Positions 18,038-25,752 of a DNA stretch of 64,000 nucleotides are shown in pieces. Location of the stretch: positions 62,001-126,000 of the forward strand of contig NZ_LMUF01000038.1 in NCBI RefSeq assembly GCF_009766085.1, in the 5' to 3' direction. The stretch comes from Burkholderia sp. S171 (GTDB taxonomy: Bacteria > Pseudomonadota > Gammaproteobacteria > Burkholderiales > Burkholderiaceae). The translations under genes were made by a program, and so were the position numbers. The notes under the pieces were generated by a model. The model did not search any database, had not been told where the DNA came from, and saw only the letters and a program-made list of their open reading frames with translations. Position 1 is the first letter of the stretch. Every line of letters starts with the position of its first letter.

Positions 18038-18069
18038 GCCATTTGGCATCTATTTTACACAAAAATGGC
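18038..18069. promoter_or_regulatory. Inverted repeat upstream of RES/Xre operon
   Basis: GCCATTT at 18038-18044 is repeated inverted as AAATGGC at 18063-18069, spaced by 18 nt. It lies about 22-53 nt before the antitoxin start codon, in AT-rich sequence likely to hold the promoter. Antitoxins of this family usually bind such repeats. Confidence 0.5.
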
Positions 18070-18215
18070 GTAGTTGACACTCTATGAGGGTGGCAGCGCA
18101 AGTAACACTAAGTGGTTGTGTGTCGGCAGCGAAAGCCCGGTCACGCGCATAGTTAATATGCCGACACGGCTGCTTATCGCGGTGTATAGGGTGGCATTAA
18201 ATCAGAGAATGACAA

Positions 18216-18614
18216 TCATCCGGCCGCGCCTGCTTCGAGCGATACCACATAACGAATCACATCGTCAGCCCGACCGTCGGAGACGAGTTGTTCAGCAGTT
18301 TTATAGCCAAATACAGGCAGAGGTTCGTTTCGATACCAAAACAACGCTCGCTCAACGTCGCCGGAAACATCGCTTGCGGCACGCAGGACTCGTACCGCTT
18401 CGCGCAAGAACCGTTGTACGCTCTCAGAGCCAGGCGCCCGGCTGAGCGTATTCCGGTGCACATGGGCTTGCTGGGCCAAGGTTTGCAGGTCAATTTTCAG
18501 CGCTTGCCCGAATGCCCGCGCAGACAAGGCCGGCGAGTCCGAGTCACGCAGGGACTCCATGAATTGGTCGAAGCTTGCCCGATGACCGACAGCTTGTGAT
18601 AGTGACGTATCCAT
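18216..18614 (-). CDS. Orphan MbcA/ParS-type antitoxin (DUF2384)
   Basis: A 132-residue protein with an HTH-like N-terminal half (FGQALKIDLQTLAQQAHVHR) and a C-terminal DUF2384-like domain: VLRAASDVSGDVERALFWYR, then LPVFGYKTAEQLVSDGRAD and VIRYVVSLEAGAAG. No RES gene follows. The downstream 200 bp hold no toxin reading frame before the separate Xre/RES pair on the same strand. It could be a solitary antitoxin, a partner that cross-talks with the RES toxin at 17103, or the survivor of a lost pair. Confidence 0.75.
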   Translation of the reverse strand: MDTSLSQAVGHRASFDQFMESLRDSDSPALSARAFGQALKIDLQTLAQQAHVHRNTLSRAPGSESVQRFLREAVRVLRAASDVSGDVERALFWYRNEPLPVFGYKTAEQLVSDGRADDVIRYVVSLEAGAAG

Positions 18615-18894
18615 TTTTTTAATCCGGGACGCACAATATTTGCACCATTATAGCAGCTTAATCGCACAAGACCGTGTGACCCATATCTGGCCGGTGCCCG
18701 AACCGTCCTACCAGCTCGCGGCGCTCGGGAGGGATGATTGACATGTAGCCGGGCGCCGAACTACATGCATTCGAGTCCAAACAACCCTATCACGTCTCCA
18801 ATTACTTAATGTTGATAAATAACCTTATGTCAAATTATGATCGAACGAGCCCGGAGCACACTCATGTATTCACGCACCTGCTGGTGCGCCTGCA

Positions 18895-19938
18895 TTAAAT
18901 GTCAGGCAAATCTGGCCGAAGCTCTGCTTCGATCTGGTCGATCGACGGGAGCGTTGTTTCCAGTGATTCGGGCACCTGCCTAAGCAGCTGGTACTCGGCC
19001 ACGCCCATTGGCTTGGCGACGCCTCGCAGCGCATATTCCGCGACCAGCCGATTCTTTTCCTTGCACAGGAGCAAGCCGATCGTAGGTTGATCATCCGGTG
19101 CTTTCACCTGCGCATCGATCGCGGAAAGGTAGAAGTTAAGCTGGCCCGCATACTCTGGACGGAATGGGGTCGTTTTCAGTTCAACCACCACGTAGCAGCG
19201 CAGCTTCAGGTGATAGAACAGGAGATCAACGAAAAATTCGTCGCCTCCGACGTCCAGCCGGTATTGCCGCCCGACAAACGCGAATCCTGCGCCTAACTCA
19301 AGAAGGAACCGGGTGATATGGCGGGTAAGCGCCTGCTCAATGTCACGTTCCTGCGCATCTTCTGTCAGACCAAGAAAGTCGAAGATGTATGGATCCTTCA
19401 GCGCATCCCGGGCAAGATCGGACTGTGGCGGTGGTAAGGTTTCCCCGAAATTGGTCACGGCGCTGCCGGCTCGCGTATAGGCGGCTGTCTCGATCTGCAT
19501 CGTCAGCACCTGCCGCGACCAGCCATGCTCAAGCGTCTTGCCGGCATACCAGCTTCGTTGCTCCGGATCCTTGACCTTGTCCAGCAAGGTACAAAGATGG
19601 AACCAAGGCAATTGTGCAGCAGGCTGCTGCACAAATTCCGCGTCGGGCCACGCCTGCGCCAGCGAGCGCATATATTTCAGGTTCCGCGGGGAAAAACCGC
19701 GCATGTCGGGAAACGCTGCTTTCAGGTCCCGGGCAAGCCGGTCAACTACTGCGGCGCCCCACCCCTGGCGCTGCTGACGATCCAGGATTTCCCGGCCAAT
19801 CTGCCAGTACAGCGTCACGAGTTCGCGGTTCACGCTCGTGACTGCGCGAAGTCGGGTTCGCTCGACCCTCTGTTTAAGTTCAGCGAGCCAGCGTCTGTAG
19901 TCTTCGCCCCACGAATCGTTGGGCAGGTTATTGGTCAT
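18895..19938 (-). CDS. yhcG: PDDEXK nuclease domain protein, YhcG/DUF1016 family
   Basis: A 347-residue protein of the YhcG (DUF1016) family. The N-terminal helical domain (residues about 10-150) contains LVTLYWQIGREILDRQQRQG and FPDMRGFSPRNLKYMRSLAQ. The C-terminal PDDEXK-type nuclease fold shows GGDEFFVDLLFYHLKLRCYV followed by VVELKT, giving the D...E-x-K active site. The start ATG 19938 gives the usual N-terminus. The family is widespread in restriction-modification, mobile-element and defence contexts; its exact action is unsettled. Proximity to toxin-antitoxin genes suits an accessory islet. Confidence 0.88.
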   Translation of the reverse strand: MTNNLPNDSWGEDYRRWLAELKQRVERTRLRAVTSVNRELVTLYWQIGREILDRQQRQGWGAAVVDRLARDLKAAFPDMRGFSPRNLKYMRSLAQAWPDAEFVQQPAAQLPWFHLCTLLDKVKDPEQRSWYAGKTLEHGWSRQVLTMQIETAAYTRAGSAVTNFGETLPPPQSDLARDALKDPYIFDFLGLTEDAQERDIEQALTRHITRFLLELGAGFAFVGRQYRLDVGGDEFFVDLLFYHLKLRCYVVVELKTTPFRPEYAGQLNFYLSAIDAQVKAPDDQPTIGLLLCKEKNRLVAEYALRGVAKPMGVAEYQLLRQVPESLETTLPSIDQIEAELRPDLPDI

Positions 19939-20109
19939 GCAGTCTCTACGGTTGCCGTTGATCAAAAGCTCATTATCCGGGTATCGACAACCTCGGGCAA
20001 TCGCGGGCTTCGAGAACGTACAGGTCCAATGGGCGTGAAGGCGCACGAGGCGACGTCAATTAAAAAGGGGTACTTCAATTCCGTCAACTGAGACGGCACT
20101 GGTGAATAG

Positions 20110-20289
20110 TCAGCGGGTACGCCTCGCGATCCCGATCCACTTTCTCCATAGCGTCGTCTTGCTAATTCCGAGCGCCTCACAGACGGGACCGCGTTCGCCG
20201 TTATTTGACGCCAGTGATGCGCGGATTTCAATTGACTTTATGTGACGGCTTGTTTCCTCATGTATCCGAGTTTCGAGGGTTTCCGGGCA
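20110..20289 (-). pseudogene. C-terminal remnant of a sigma-54-dependent activator (Fis-type HTH)
   Basis: Read on the minus strand to the TGA at 20110, the frame gives IEIRASLASNNGERGPVCEA then LGISKTTLWRKWIGIARRT. That is the Fis-type HTH that ends NtrC/PrpR-like activators. The frame closes upstream at a stop at 20290-20292, and no AAA+ domain is joined to it. A neighbouring frame encodes FSHPVVVPGNPRN, vaguely like the end of an AAA+ domain, so frameshifts are possible. Confidence 0.55.
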
Positions 20290-20637
20290 CTACGACCGGG
20301 TGCGAGAAATTGGTCAGCCAGCGTTTGATAGAGCTTGGTTGCTTTCGGGGCATGCACGCCAAACAACAACCCAAGCGGCGAGGCAACCGATAAAGCGAAT
20401 TCGACCAATTCGTCACTCCGTAGGCGACAACTGCAACGCGTTTGTATGGACCGCTCCCGCCGACTCCATCCTGGCCAAGATACATCGGCTTCGTATCGGG
20501 ATCAGCGCGACCGAACTCCGAGCATGCTAAGACGTAGCTCGTGTCGAGCCAGAGCAGACTCTCAATAATGAAAGAGGTAATGCTTTCCACGAGAGTCAAG
20601 CGCCTCCAAGCTCGATCGCACCGCCGGTCTGCGCATT
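20290..20637. other. Probable gene debris
   Basis: Only broken minus-strand frames are present. One reads LDTSYVLACSEFGRADPDTK then GPYKRVAVVAYGVTNWSN, which looks protein-like but cannot be placed with confidence. The segment lies between the sigma-54 activator remnant and the binding-protein gene. Confidence 0.35.
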
Positions 20638-21420
20638 TTATTTGCCATACATGTCGAAGTCGAAGTAACGCGCTTCGATCTTCTTGTAGGTGCCGTCGGC
20701 GAGCAAACCGGCAAAGGCTGTGTTCAGCGTGTCGCGGAGATCGGAATCGCTCTTGCGGATCCCGGCTGCATCGCCGTCGCCCATGATCGTGGGGTCATAC
20801 ACCGTGTCGCCGACAAATGCGTAGTCCTTACCACGCGGCGTATCGAGAAACCCGAGCTTGCCCTGGACCGCATCCATCAGCACCCCGTCGAGCCGGCCCG
20901 TGGTCAGATCGTCGTATGCCTGATCGTAGTTCTGATAGGAAACGATCTGTGCGCCCGATGGCGCCCATTTCTCGCGTCCGTAGGTTTCCTGCACGGTACC
21001 TTGCTCGACGCCGATATGCTTGCCCTGCAATGACGACGCCTCCGGCTTCACGCCGGAATCCCTGCGCGCCACCAGTTTCGTCTGATTGCGATACAGCCGG
21101 TTCGTGAAATCGATCTGCTCGCGTCGCTTTGCCGTGGCGGCCATCGACGAGAGGATCACGTCGAACTTGCGCGCCTGCAAGCCAGGAATGAGACCATCGA
21201 AACTACTTTGTACCCAGACGCATTTCGCCTTGAGCCTGGCGCAAAGTGCATTGCCCAGATCCACGTCGAATCCCACGACACGACCATCCGGCGCCACCGA
21301 TTCGAATGGCGCATAGGTCGGGTCCACACCAATGCGGATCGTCGTCCAGTCCTTCGCCGATGCAACGCAAGACAACGCAAGCAGCGCGGCGGAAACACTC
21401 AATTTGAGGCTTGTTTTCAT
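20638..21420 (-). CDS. ABC transporter substrate-binding protein, basic amino acid/opine type
   Basis: A 260-residue periplasmic binding protein of the lysine/arginine/ornithine/histidine/octopine family. A signal peptide is clear (MKTSLKLSVSAALLALSCVASA). The mature part begins with family strand IRIGVDPTYAPFESVAPDGR and VGFDVDLGNALCARLKAKC, then VQSSFDGLIPGLQARKFDVI. The start ATG 21420 has GGAG 8 nt upstream. It is last in the minus-strand run behind a three-subunit dehydrogenase. No permease or ATPase gene accompanies it in the window, which is unusual. It may work with a transporter encoded elsewhere or as a sensor. Confidence 0.9.
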   Translation of the reverse strand: MKTSLKLSVSAALLALSCVASAKDWTTIRIGVDPTYAPFESVAPDGRVVGFDVDLGNALCARLKAKCVWVQSSFDGLIPGLQARKFDVILSSMAATAKRREQIDFTNRLYRNQTKLVARRDSGVKPEASSLQGKHIGVEQGTVQETYGREKWAPSGAQIVSYQNYDQAYDDLTTGRLDGVLMDAVQGKLGFLDTPRGKDYAFVGDTVYDPTIMGDGDAAGIRKSDSDLRDTLNTAFAGLLADGTYKKIEARYFDFDMYGK

Positions 21421-21508
21421 TGCATCACTCCGGCAGGGAAAGGATAAAGAAACTGCAGTCGCTGTTGATAACTTTGTCTCTGGCCATCCAGTTAATGATC
21501 CGATGTCG

Positions 21509-22960
21509 TCAACTTGGAAACTCGCCTCGATGCAGGACAGCATCAGCGGGAACGGCTGCCGCGATTTCGGCGATCGTCACGGGCTTCACCGGCGGACGGA
21601 TTCGGAAATAACCGACGTCGCCAGGGGTGCGCCCTTGTGCATCGGCGATCAGTTCTGTGACTGTGCTGCCGCACCAGCGGCCTTGGCACGGCCCCATGCC
21701 GCAGCGAGAAAACGCTTTCATCTGGTTCGGGCCGGTGCAGCCCAGTCCGGCGATCTTGCGGATGTCCCCCGCTGTCACTTCTTCGCATCGGCAGACGATG
21801 ACATCGTCGGCGGGGAGGCGCTGCGCGCGCGGCGGCGTGTACAAAACGTCGAGCAGTGGCCGGATTGCAGCGTGCTGCACACGCCGGGCGCGGATTGGCT
21901 TGATGGCGTGCTCGAACGCGGCCATATCGATCCGTTCCTGCACCCGCGCTATATCAAGCGCAGCCATCTCGCCATCGCATTCGGCAAGCTGCGCGCCGCC
22001 AATCGCAGCGCCGTCACCGGCAATCCATATAAGCGGTACGCTCGTACGGCCGAAAGCGTCGACTTCCGCATGCCAGCATGCTTGCGCCTCGCTCCATCGA
22101 TGCCGGCAGCCGACGGATCGACTCAGGTTCGTCCCGGGGATCACGCCCTGATGCAGCAGTACCAGGCCAGCCGCGACTTCATGCGTCTTGGCGCCCACGC
22201 GAAAGCGCAAGCCTTCGGCGCGCTGCTCTCCGAGCACTTCCACCGCCTGCGCCGAGCGATAGATACTTACGCCGGCGCGGCGGACGTCCCGCATCATGCT
22301 CAAACCTTTTGCCAGATAACTCGTTGCACGCAGCGCACGCGGTAATTTCGGCATCGCACGCCAGTACGCGCCTTCCGGCGCGGTATCGACGATTGCGCGA
22401 AATGAACGGCCCGCGCAGATCAGTTGAGATGCGTAGAGCCACAGCAACGGCCCGCTTCCGGCAATCACCGTATCCGCGCCAGGAACCAGGGCGGCCGACT
22501 TGAGTAGGGTTTGCGCCGCGCCCACGTTCATGACGCCGGGAAGCGTCCAGCCGGGCACGGGCCATGGTCGCTCCTGCGCGCCGGTGGCGAGGAGGATTGC
22601 GGTTGCCTGAACTCGCAGCGTGCCTGGAGAATCGCCACGGCGTGTCAGCATCGCTTCGCCATCCTTACCGATCTGCCAGACAAGCGTCTGTGGGAGAAAC
22701 GACGCGCCGCTCTGCCTGAAACGCTCGATCAGCGGTCTGCCATGCGCGTAGTCGCGCCCGAGCAGGCTGGCATCGGCCAGGGGCGAGTCACTGGCCTGCC
22801 GATAGACTTGTCCCCCCGGTCCCGTGCCCTCCTCGGCGACGACGACCGACAAGCCGTACCGGCGTGCGGCAATGGCCGCTGCCATCCCGGCCGGGCCGGC
22901 GCCCACGATCAGGAGGTCGCAGCGGGCCGCGCCGGTCCCCGTGCTAGCGTCACTGGTCAT
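21509..22960 (-). CDS. FAD/NAD(P)-dependent oxidoreductase with BFD-like [2Fe-2S] domain, HcnB/OoxA-like
   Basis: A 483-residue flavoprotein. An N-terminal FAD loop (LLIVGAGPAGMAAAIAARR) and GPGGQVYRQ are followed by a second dinucleotide fold (VIAGSGPLLWLYASQLICAG). The C-terminal BFD-like cluster has cysteines in VIVCRCEE and RCGMGPCQGRWC. This is the layout of HcnB, opine oxidase A and D-hydroxyproline dehydrogenase large subunits. ATG 22960 overlaps the stop of the ferredoxin-like gene by ATGA. The enzyme probably oxidises a secondary amine or D-amino acid and passes electrons to the respiratory chain. Confidence 0.88.
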   Translation of the reverse strand: MTSDASTGTGAARCDLLIVGAGPAGMAAAIAARRYGLSVVVAEEGTGPGGQVYRQASDSPLADASLLGRDYAHGRPLIERFRQSGASFLPQTLVWQIGKDGEAMLTRRGDSPGTLRVQATAILLATGAQERPWPVPGWTLPGVMNVGAAQTLLKSAALVPGADTVIAGSGPLLWLYASQLICAGRSFRAIVDTAPEGAYWRAMPKLPRALRATSYLAKGLSMMRDVRRAGVSIYRSAQAVEVLGEQRAEGLRFRVGAKTHEVAAGLVLLHQGVIPGTNLSRSVGCRHRWSEAQACWHAEVDAFGRTSVPLIWIAGDGAAIGGAQLAECDGEMAALDIARVQERIDMAAFEHAIKPIRARRVQHAAIRPLLDVLYTPPRAQRLPADDVIVCRCEEVTAGDIRKIAGLGCTGPNQMKAFSRCGMGPCQGRWCGSTVTELIADAQGRTPGDVGYFRIRPPVKPVTIAEIAAAVPADAVLHRGEFPS

Positions 22961-23250
22961 GCAATCCTCGCTTTGCCATGCATCGGATGGATTCGCATGC
23001 CATCGCGGACTTGCACCATGCAGCCCTGTTGATTGGGCACGCCATCGATTTCCACAAGGCAATCGAAGCACACCCCCATCAAGCAAAACGGGCCACGTGG
23101 CATGCCGCTGATGGGGGTCGTACGGCACGCCTGCAGTCCCGCCTCGAGCATCGCGGCCGCAACGTTCAAATGCCCGGAAACGACATGCGCCTCTCCGTTT
23201 ATATCGACGCAAACCTTCGCCCCTTCTGAAAGAGGCAGCAGTTCAAACAT
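22957..23250 (-). CDS. (2Fe-2S)-binding small subunit, HcnA-like
   Basis: A 97-residue ferredoxin-like subunit. The cluster-binding pattern is visible as ACRTTPISGMPRGPFCLMG then VCFDCLVEIDG and a later NQQGCM. The first conserved cysteine is in LQACR. ATG 23250 (MFELLPLSEG) is the natural start; it overlaps the upstream oxidase by 8 nt, and the downstream flavoprotein overlaps it by ATGA. It should relay electrons between the two flavoprotein subunits. Confidence 0.87.
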   Translation of the reverse strand: MFELLPLSEGAKVCVDINGEAHVVSGHLNVAAAMLEAGLQACRTTPISGMPRGPFCLMGVCFDCLVEIDGVPNQQGCMVQVRDGMRIHPMHGKARIA

Positions 23251-24379
23251 GGATCGGTCCAGGTTGAATGTGAAAACGACGGCTACTGAACGTGTCCAGC
23301 GCGGCGGGTCGCACGCCGCCCGCAATCCACGGCGCGATGCAATCCGCATGGGTCGCGGCGAGCGTCACGCCGCTATGGCAGATCGCGATGAATGCGCCGG
23401 GATGCGTCGGTGATTCTTCATAGACCGGCAATCCGTCCGGCGTCATGATGCGCAGCGCGCCCCAACTGCGGACAATGCGCGCGTGGGCGAGCATGGGAAA
23501 CGCGTTCTGCGCGCGACGGGCAATATCAGCCATGACGGTGGTACTCACTCCGTCGTGCAGACCGACGTCCTCGGCTGAATCGCCGATCATCACCGAGCCT
23601 TCGCGTGTCTGACGCACGACAAGCGTCGGATACGCGAGGAATGGCGCGAGCTTCTCGGTCACCATGATCTGGCCGCGCAGCGGCTTGATCGGCGCATCGA
23701 AACCGAGCATCTGGCCGAGCTCGGCGTTGCCCAAGCCGGCGGCGAGAACCACCCGCCCCGCTTCTAAAACGCCCTCTGCCGAGACAATCTCGAAGTGACC
23801 CACCCGCGCCCGAACCTCCGATACCTTACGCCCCGGCAAATAGGCGCCGCCGCGCAGTTGAAACGCCGCGTGCATGGCGCGCAACGTAGTGAGGGGGTTG
23901 GCGTGGCCATCGTTCGGGGAATAGAGCGCCCCCGTCAACTCGGGCGATGCCGCCGGAATCCTGCGACGCAACTCGGTGGTACTGAAGACCTCGTAGGTGA
24001 GCCCGGCATCGCGACCATGCAGCGACGCGAGCAAAGCCTGGGCATCGGCAAATTGGTTTTGCGTCTCGCACAGTTCGAAACCACCCGGACGTTCGAACGC
24101 GGGATCGACGCCCGTTTCGCGAATCAACTGCGCGGAAAACGCCGACCAGCGTTGTGACGATTCGAGCGACCACTGCGCGTATGGCAGGCAGCGCCCGCCT
24201 TTGCCCTGAACCCATACCAGTCCGAAATTGCCGCGTGCCGCGCGATAAGACGTGTCTTCGCCGTCGCAGACCGCTACGCGCAGCTTCTCACGCACCAAGC
24301 CATATGCGATAGCCATGCCCACGAGCCCGCCGCCGACGACCACGACGTCGAAGTTGCCGGGAGCGCTCAACGAGTGCAT
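23243..24379 (-). CDS. FAD-dependent amine/D-amino acid oxidoreductase (DAO family), HcnC-like
   Basis: A 378-residue DAO-superfamily flavoenzyme. The FAD loop is FDVVVVGGGLVGMAIAYGLV at residues 9-28, and a C-terminal region reads RSWGALRIMTPDGLPVYEES. The size matches HcnC, OoxB and D-hydroxyproline dehydrogenase catalytic subunits. It is first of four overlapping or closely packed genes (DAO, 2Fe-2S, BFD-flavoprotein, binding protein). The substrate is probably an opine, hydroxyproline isomer or other secondary amine; cyanide formation is also made by such trimers but the binding protein argues for an amino-acid-like nutrient. A LysR gene is divergent. Confidence 0.87.
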   Translation of the reverse strand: MHSLSAPGNFDVVVVGGGLVGMAIAYGLVREKLRVAVCDGEDTSYRAARGNFGLVWVQGKGGRCLPYAQWSLESSQRWSAFSAQLIRETGVDPAFERPGGFELCETQNQFADAQALLASLHGRDAGLTYEVFSTTELRRRIPAASPELTGALYSPNDGHANPLTTLRAMHAAFQLRGGAYLPGRKVSEVRARVGHFEIVSAEGVLEAGRVVLAAGLGNAELGQMLGFDAPIKPLRGQIMVTEKLAPFLAYPTLVVRQTREGSVMIGDSAEDVGLHDGVSTTVMADIARRAQNAFPMLAHARIVRSWGALRIMTPDGLPVYEESPTHPGAFIAICHSGVTLAATHADCIAPWIAGGVRPAALDTFSSRRFHIQPGPIHV

Positions 24380-24506
24380 CGCTTAAGATTTCTATTATGA
24401 ACAACCATGGAAGCCTTTTATGCGCTAAAACAAGCTTATCCGGAGCTTCGGTGATACAAAATGCGTGGTCAAATACCATTTTTTTCGTCAACCATTCACA
24501 AATGTT

Positions 24507-25412
24507 ATGGCCTCTCCCGACCTCAAGATTCGCCAGGTAGAAGCGTTCCGGGCGCTGATGCAGCGGCACACCGTCACCCGCGCCGCACAGATGCTGCATA
24601 TTTCGCAGCCGGCGATGAGCCGTCTTATCGCCGATTTCGAGGAGCGCGTCGGCTTTGCATTGTTCACGCGGCAGCAAGGACGGCTGTTGCCGACTGTCGA
24701 GGCGAATGTGCTTTATACGGAGGTCGAGCGGGCTTTTGTCGGACTCGATTCCATCACCCAGGCAGCGCAGCAAATACGCGCGATGCGACGCGGTTCCCTG
24801 CGCATCGCAGGCTCGCCGGCGGTGGCGCTGGAATGGCTGCCGCGCTTGTTGACGTCGTTCGCGCGCGACCATCCGGGTGTGGATATCACGCTCCTGACCC
24901 ACAGTTCATCGACGGTTGTCCAGCTCGTGGCGTCGCAACGAATTGACATCGGCTTCATTGCCGAAGCCATGCCTCATCCTGCCGTCCGGCTCGACCGGCT
25001 CACGCACGAACCCATGCGCTGCATTCTGCCGGCGGGCCATCGGTTGGCGCGCAAGCGCGTATTGAAACCGGAAGATTTACGCGACGAACCTTTCGTGTCA
25101 TTTCCGCTTTCCTTCGACGCCCGCCGCACGATCGACCGGGTGTTCGTTGAGCACGGTGTGGCGCGGCAGATGACAGTCGAAGCGCAACTCTCGCAGACCA
25201 TCGTTGCATTCGTGGCACAAGGCGCCGGAGTCGCGCTTATCGATCCGGTCACGGCGAGCTTTGCAGGTGAGCGCGTAGCAGTTCGCCGGTTCGAACCGGC
25301 TATCGCTGATGAGCTTTATCTTGTTAGTGCAGTGGGATCGCCTGCGTCGAGTCTCGTGACTGCGTTCGTGGCGGATATGAAGTTGGCGCTTGAGAAAATC
25401 AAGACGACGTAA
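24507..25412 (+). CDS. LysR-family transcriptional regulator, divergent to oxidase operon
   Basis: A 301-residue LysR regulator. The HTH reads HTVTRAAQMLHISQPAMSRL then IADFEERVGFALFTRQQGRL. The effector domain follows (GSLRIAGSPAVALEWLPRLL). ATG 24507 (MASPDLKIRQVEAF) fits the family N-terminus; a GTG at 24465 would add 14 unusual residues. The 127-bp divergent gap to the DAO gene should contain its operator. The arrangement parallels OccR/NocR-type control of opine genes. Confidence 0.9.
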   Translation: MASPDLKIRQVEAFRALMQRHTVTRAAQMLHISQPAMSRLIADFEERVGFALFTRQQGRLLPTVEANVLYTEVERAFVGLDSITQAAQQIRAMRRGSLRIAGSPAVALEWLPRLLTSFARDHPGVDITLLTHSSSTVVQLVASQRIDIGFIAEAMPHPAVRLDRLTHEPMRCILPAGHRLARKRVLKPEDLRDEPFVSFPLSFDARRTIDRVFVEHGVARQMTVEAQLSQTIVAFVAQGAGVALIDPVTASFAGERVAVRRFEPAIADELYLVSAVGSPASSLVTAFVADMKLALEKIKTT

Positions 25413-25628
25413 GGCGAAATTAAGAGGAAGGGACTGTTTTGGATGTGCGCATATCCAGATATGCCCTCACCCGGCAGCCCGTTCGGGTAAGCGCAACCGC
25501 CCCTCTCCAATAAAGGCGGCCCGATCATGCCCGCGAGGCGCATGCTCGTATTCCCTCAGCAATACCCAATCTACCCGCGCTGTTCTGGGCCGCCTGCCGG
25601 CTCCCGCCGCTCGTCGCAAAGCTCGTCC

Positions 25629-25657
25629 TTGACAAAAACAAATGATCAACATATTGT
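25629..25657 (+). promoter_or_regulatory. Sigma-70 promoter for MFS gene
   Basis: TTGACA at 25629-25634, a 17-bp spacer and TATTGT at 25652-25657 form a near-consensus promoter about 95 bp before the MFS start at 25753. Confidence 0.65.
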
Positions 25658-25665
25658 TTCGCCCA

Positions 25666-25682
25666 AGAGAACGTAATTCTCT
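25666..25682. promoter_or_regulatory. Inverted repeat downstream of -10 box, probable operator
   Basis: AGAGAA and its inverse TTCTCT flank five bases. The site lies just after the -10 box of the promoter at 25629-25657, a natural place for repression. The likely binder is one of the IclR regulators of the region, but this is inferred. Confidence 0.45.
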
Positions 25683-25752
25683 ACAAAAAAATGAAGTGCA
25701 CGAGTAATACCGCTCCGTGTCACACAAAACGGCCCGCAGGAGACGCCTCAAA

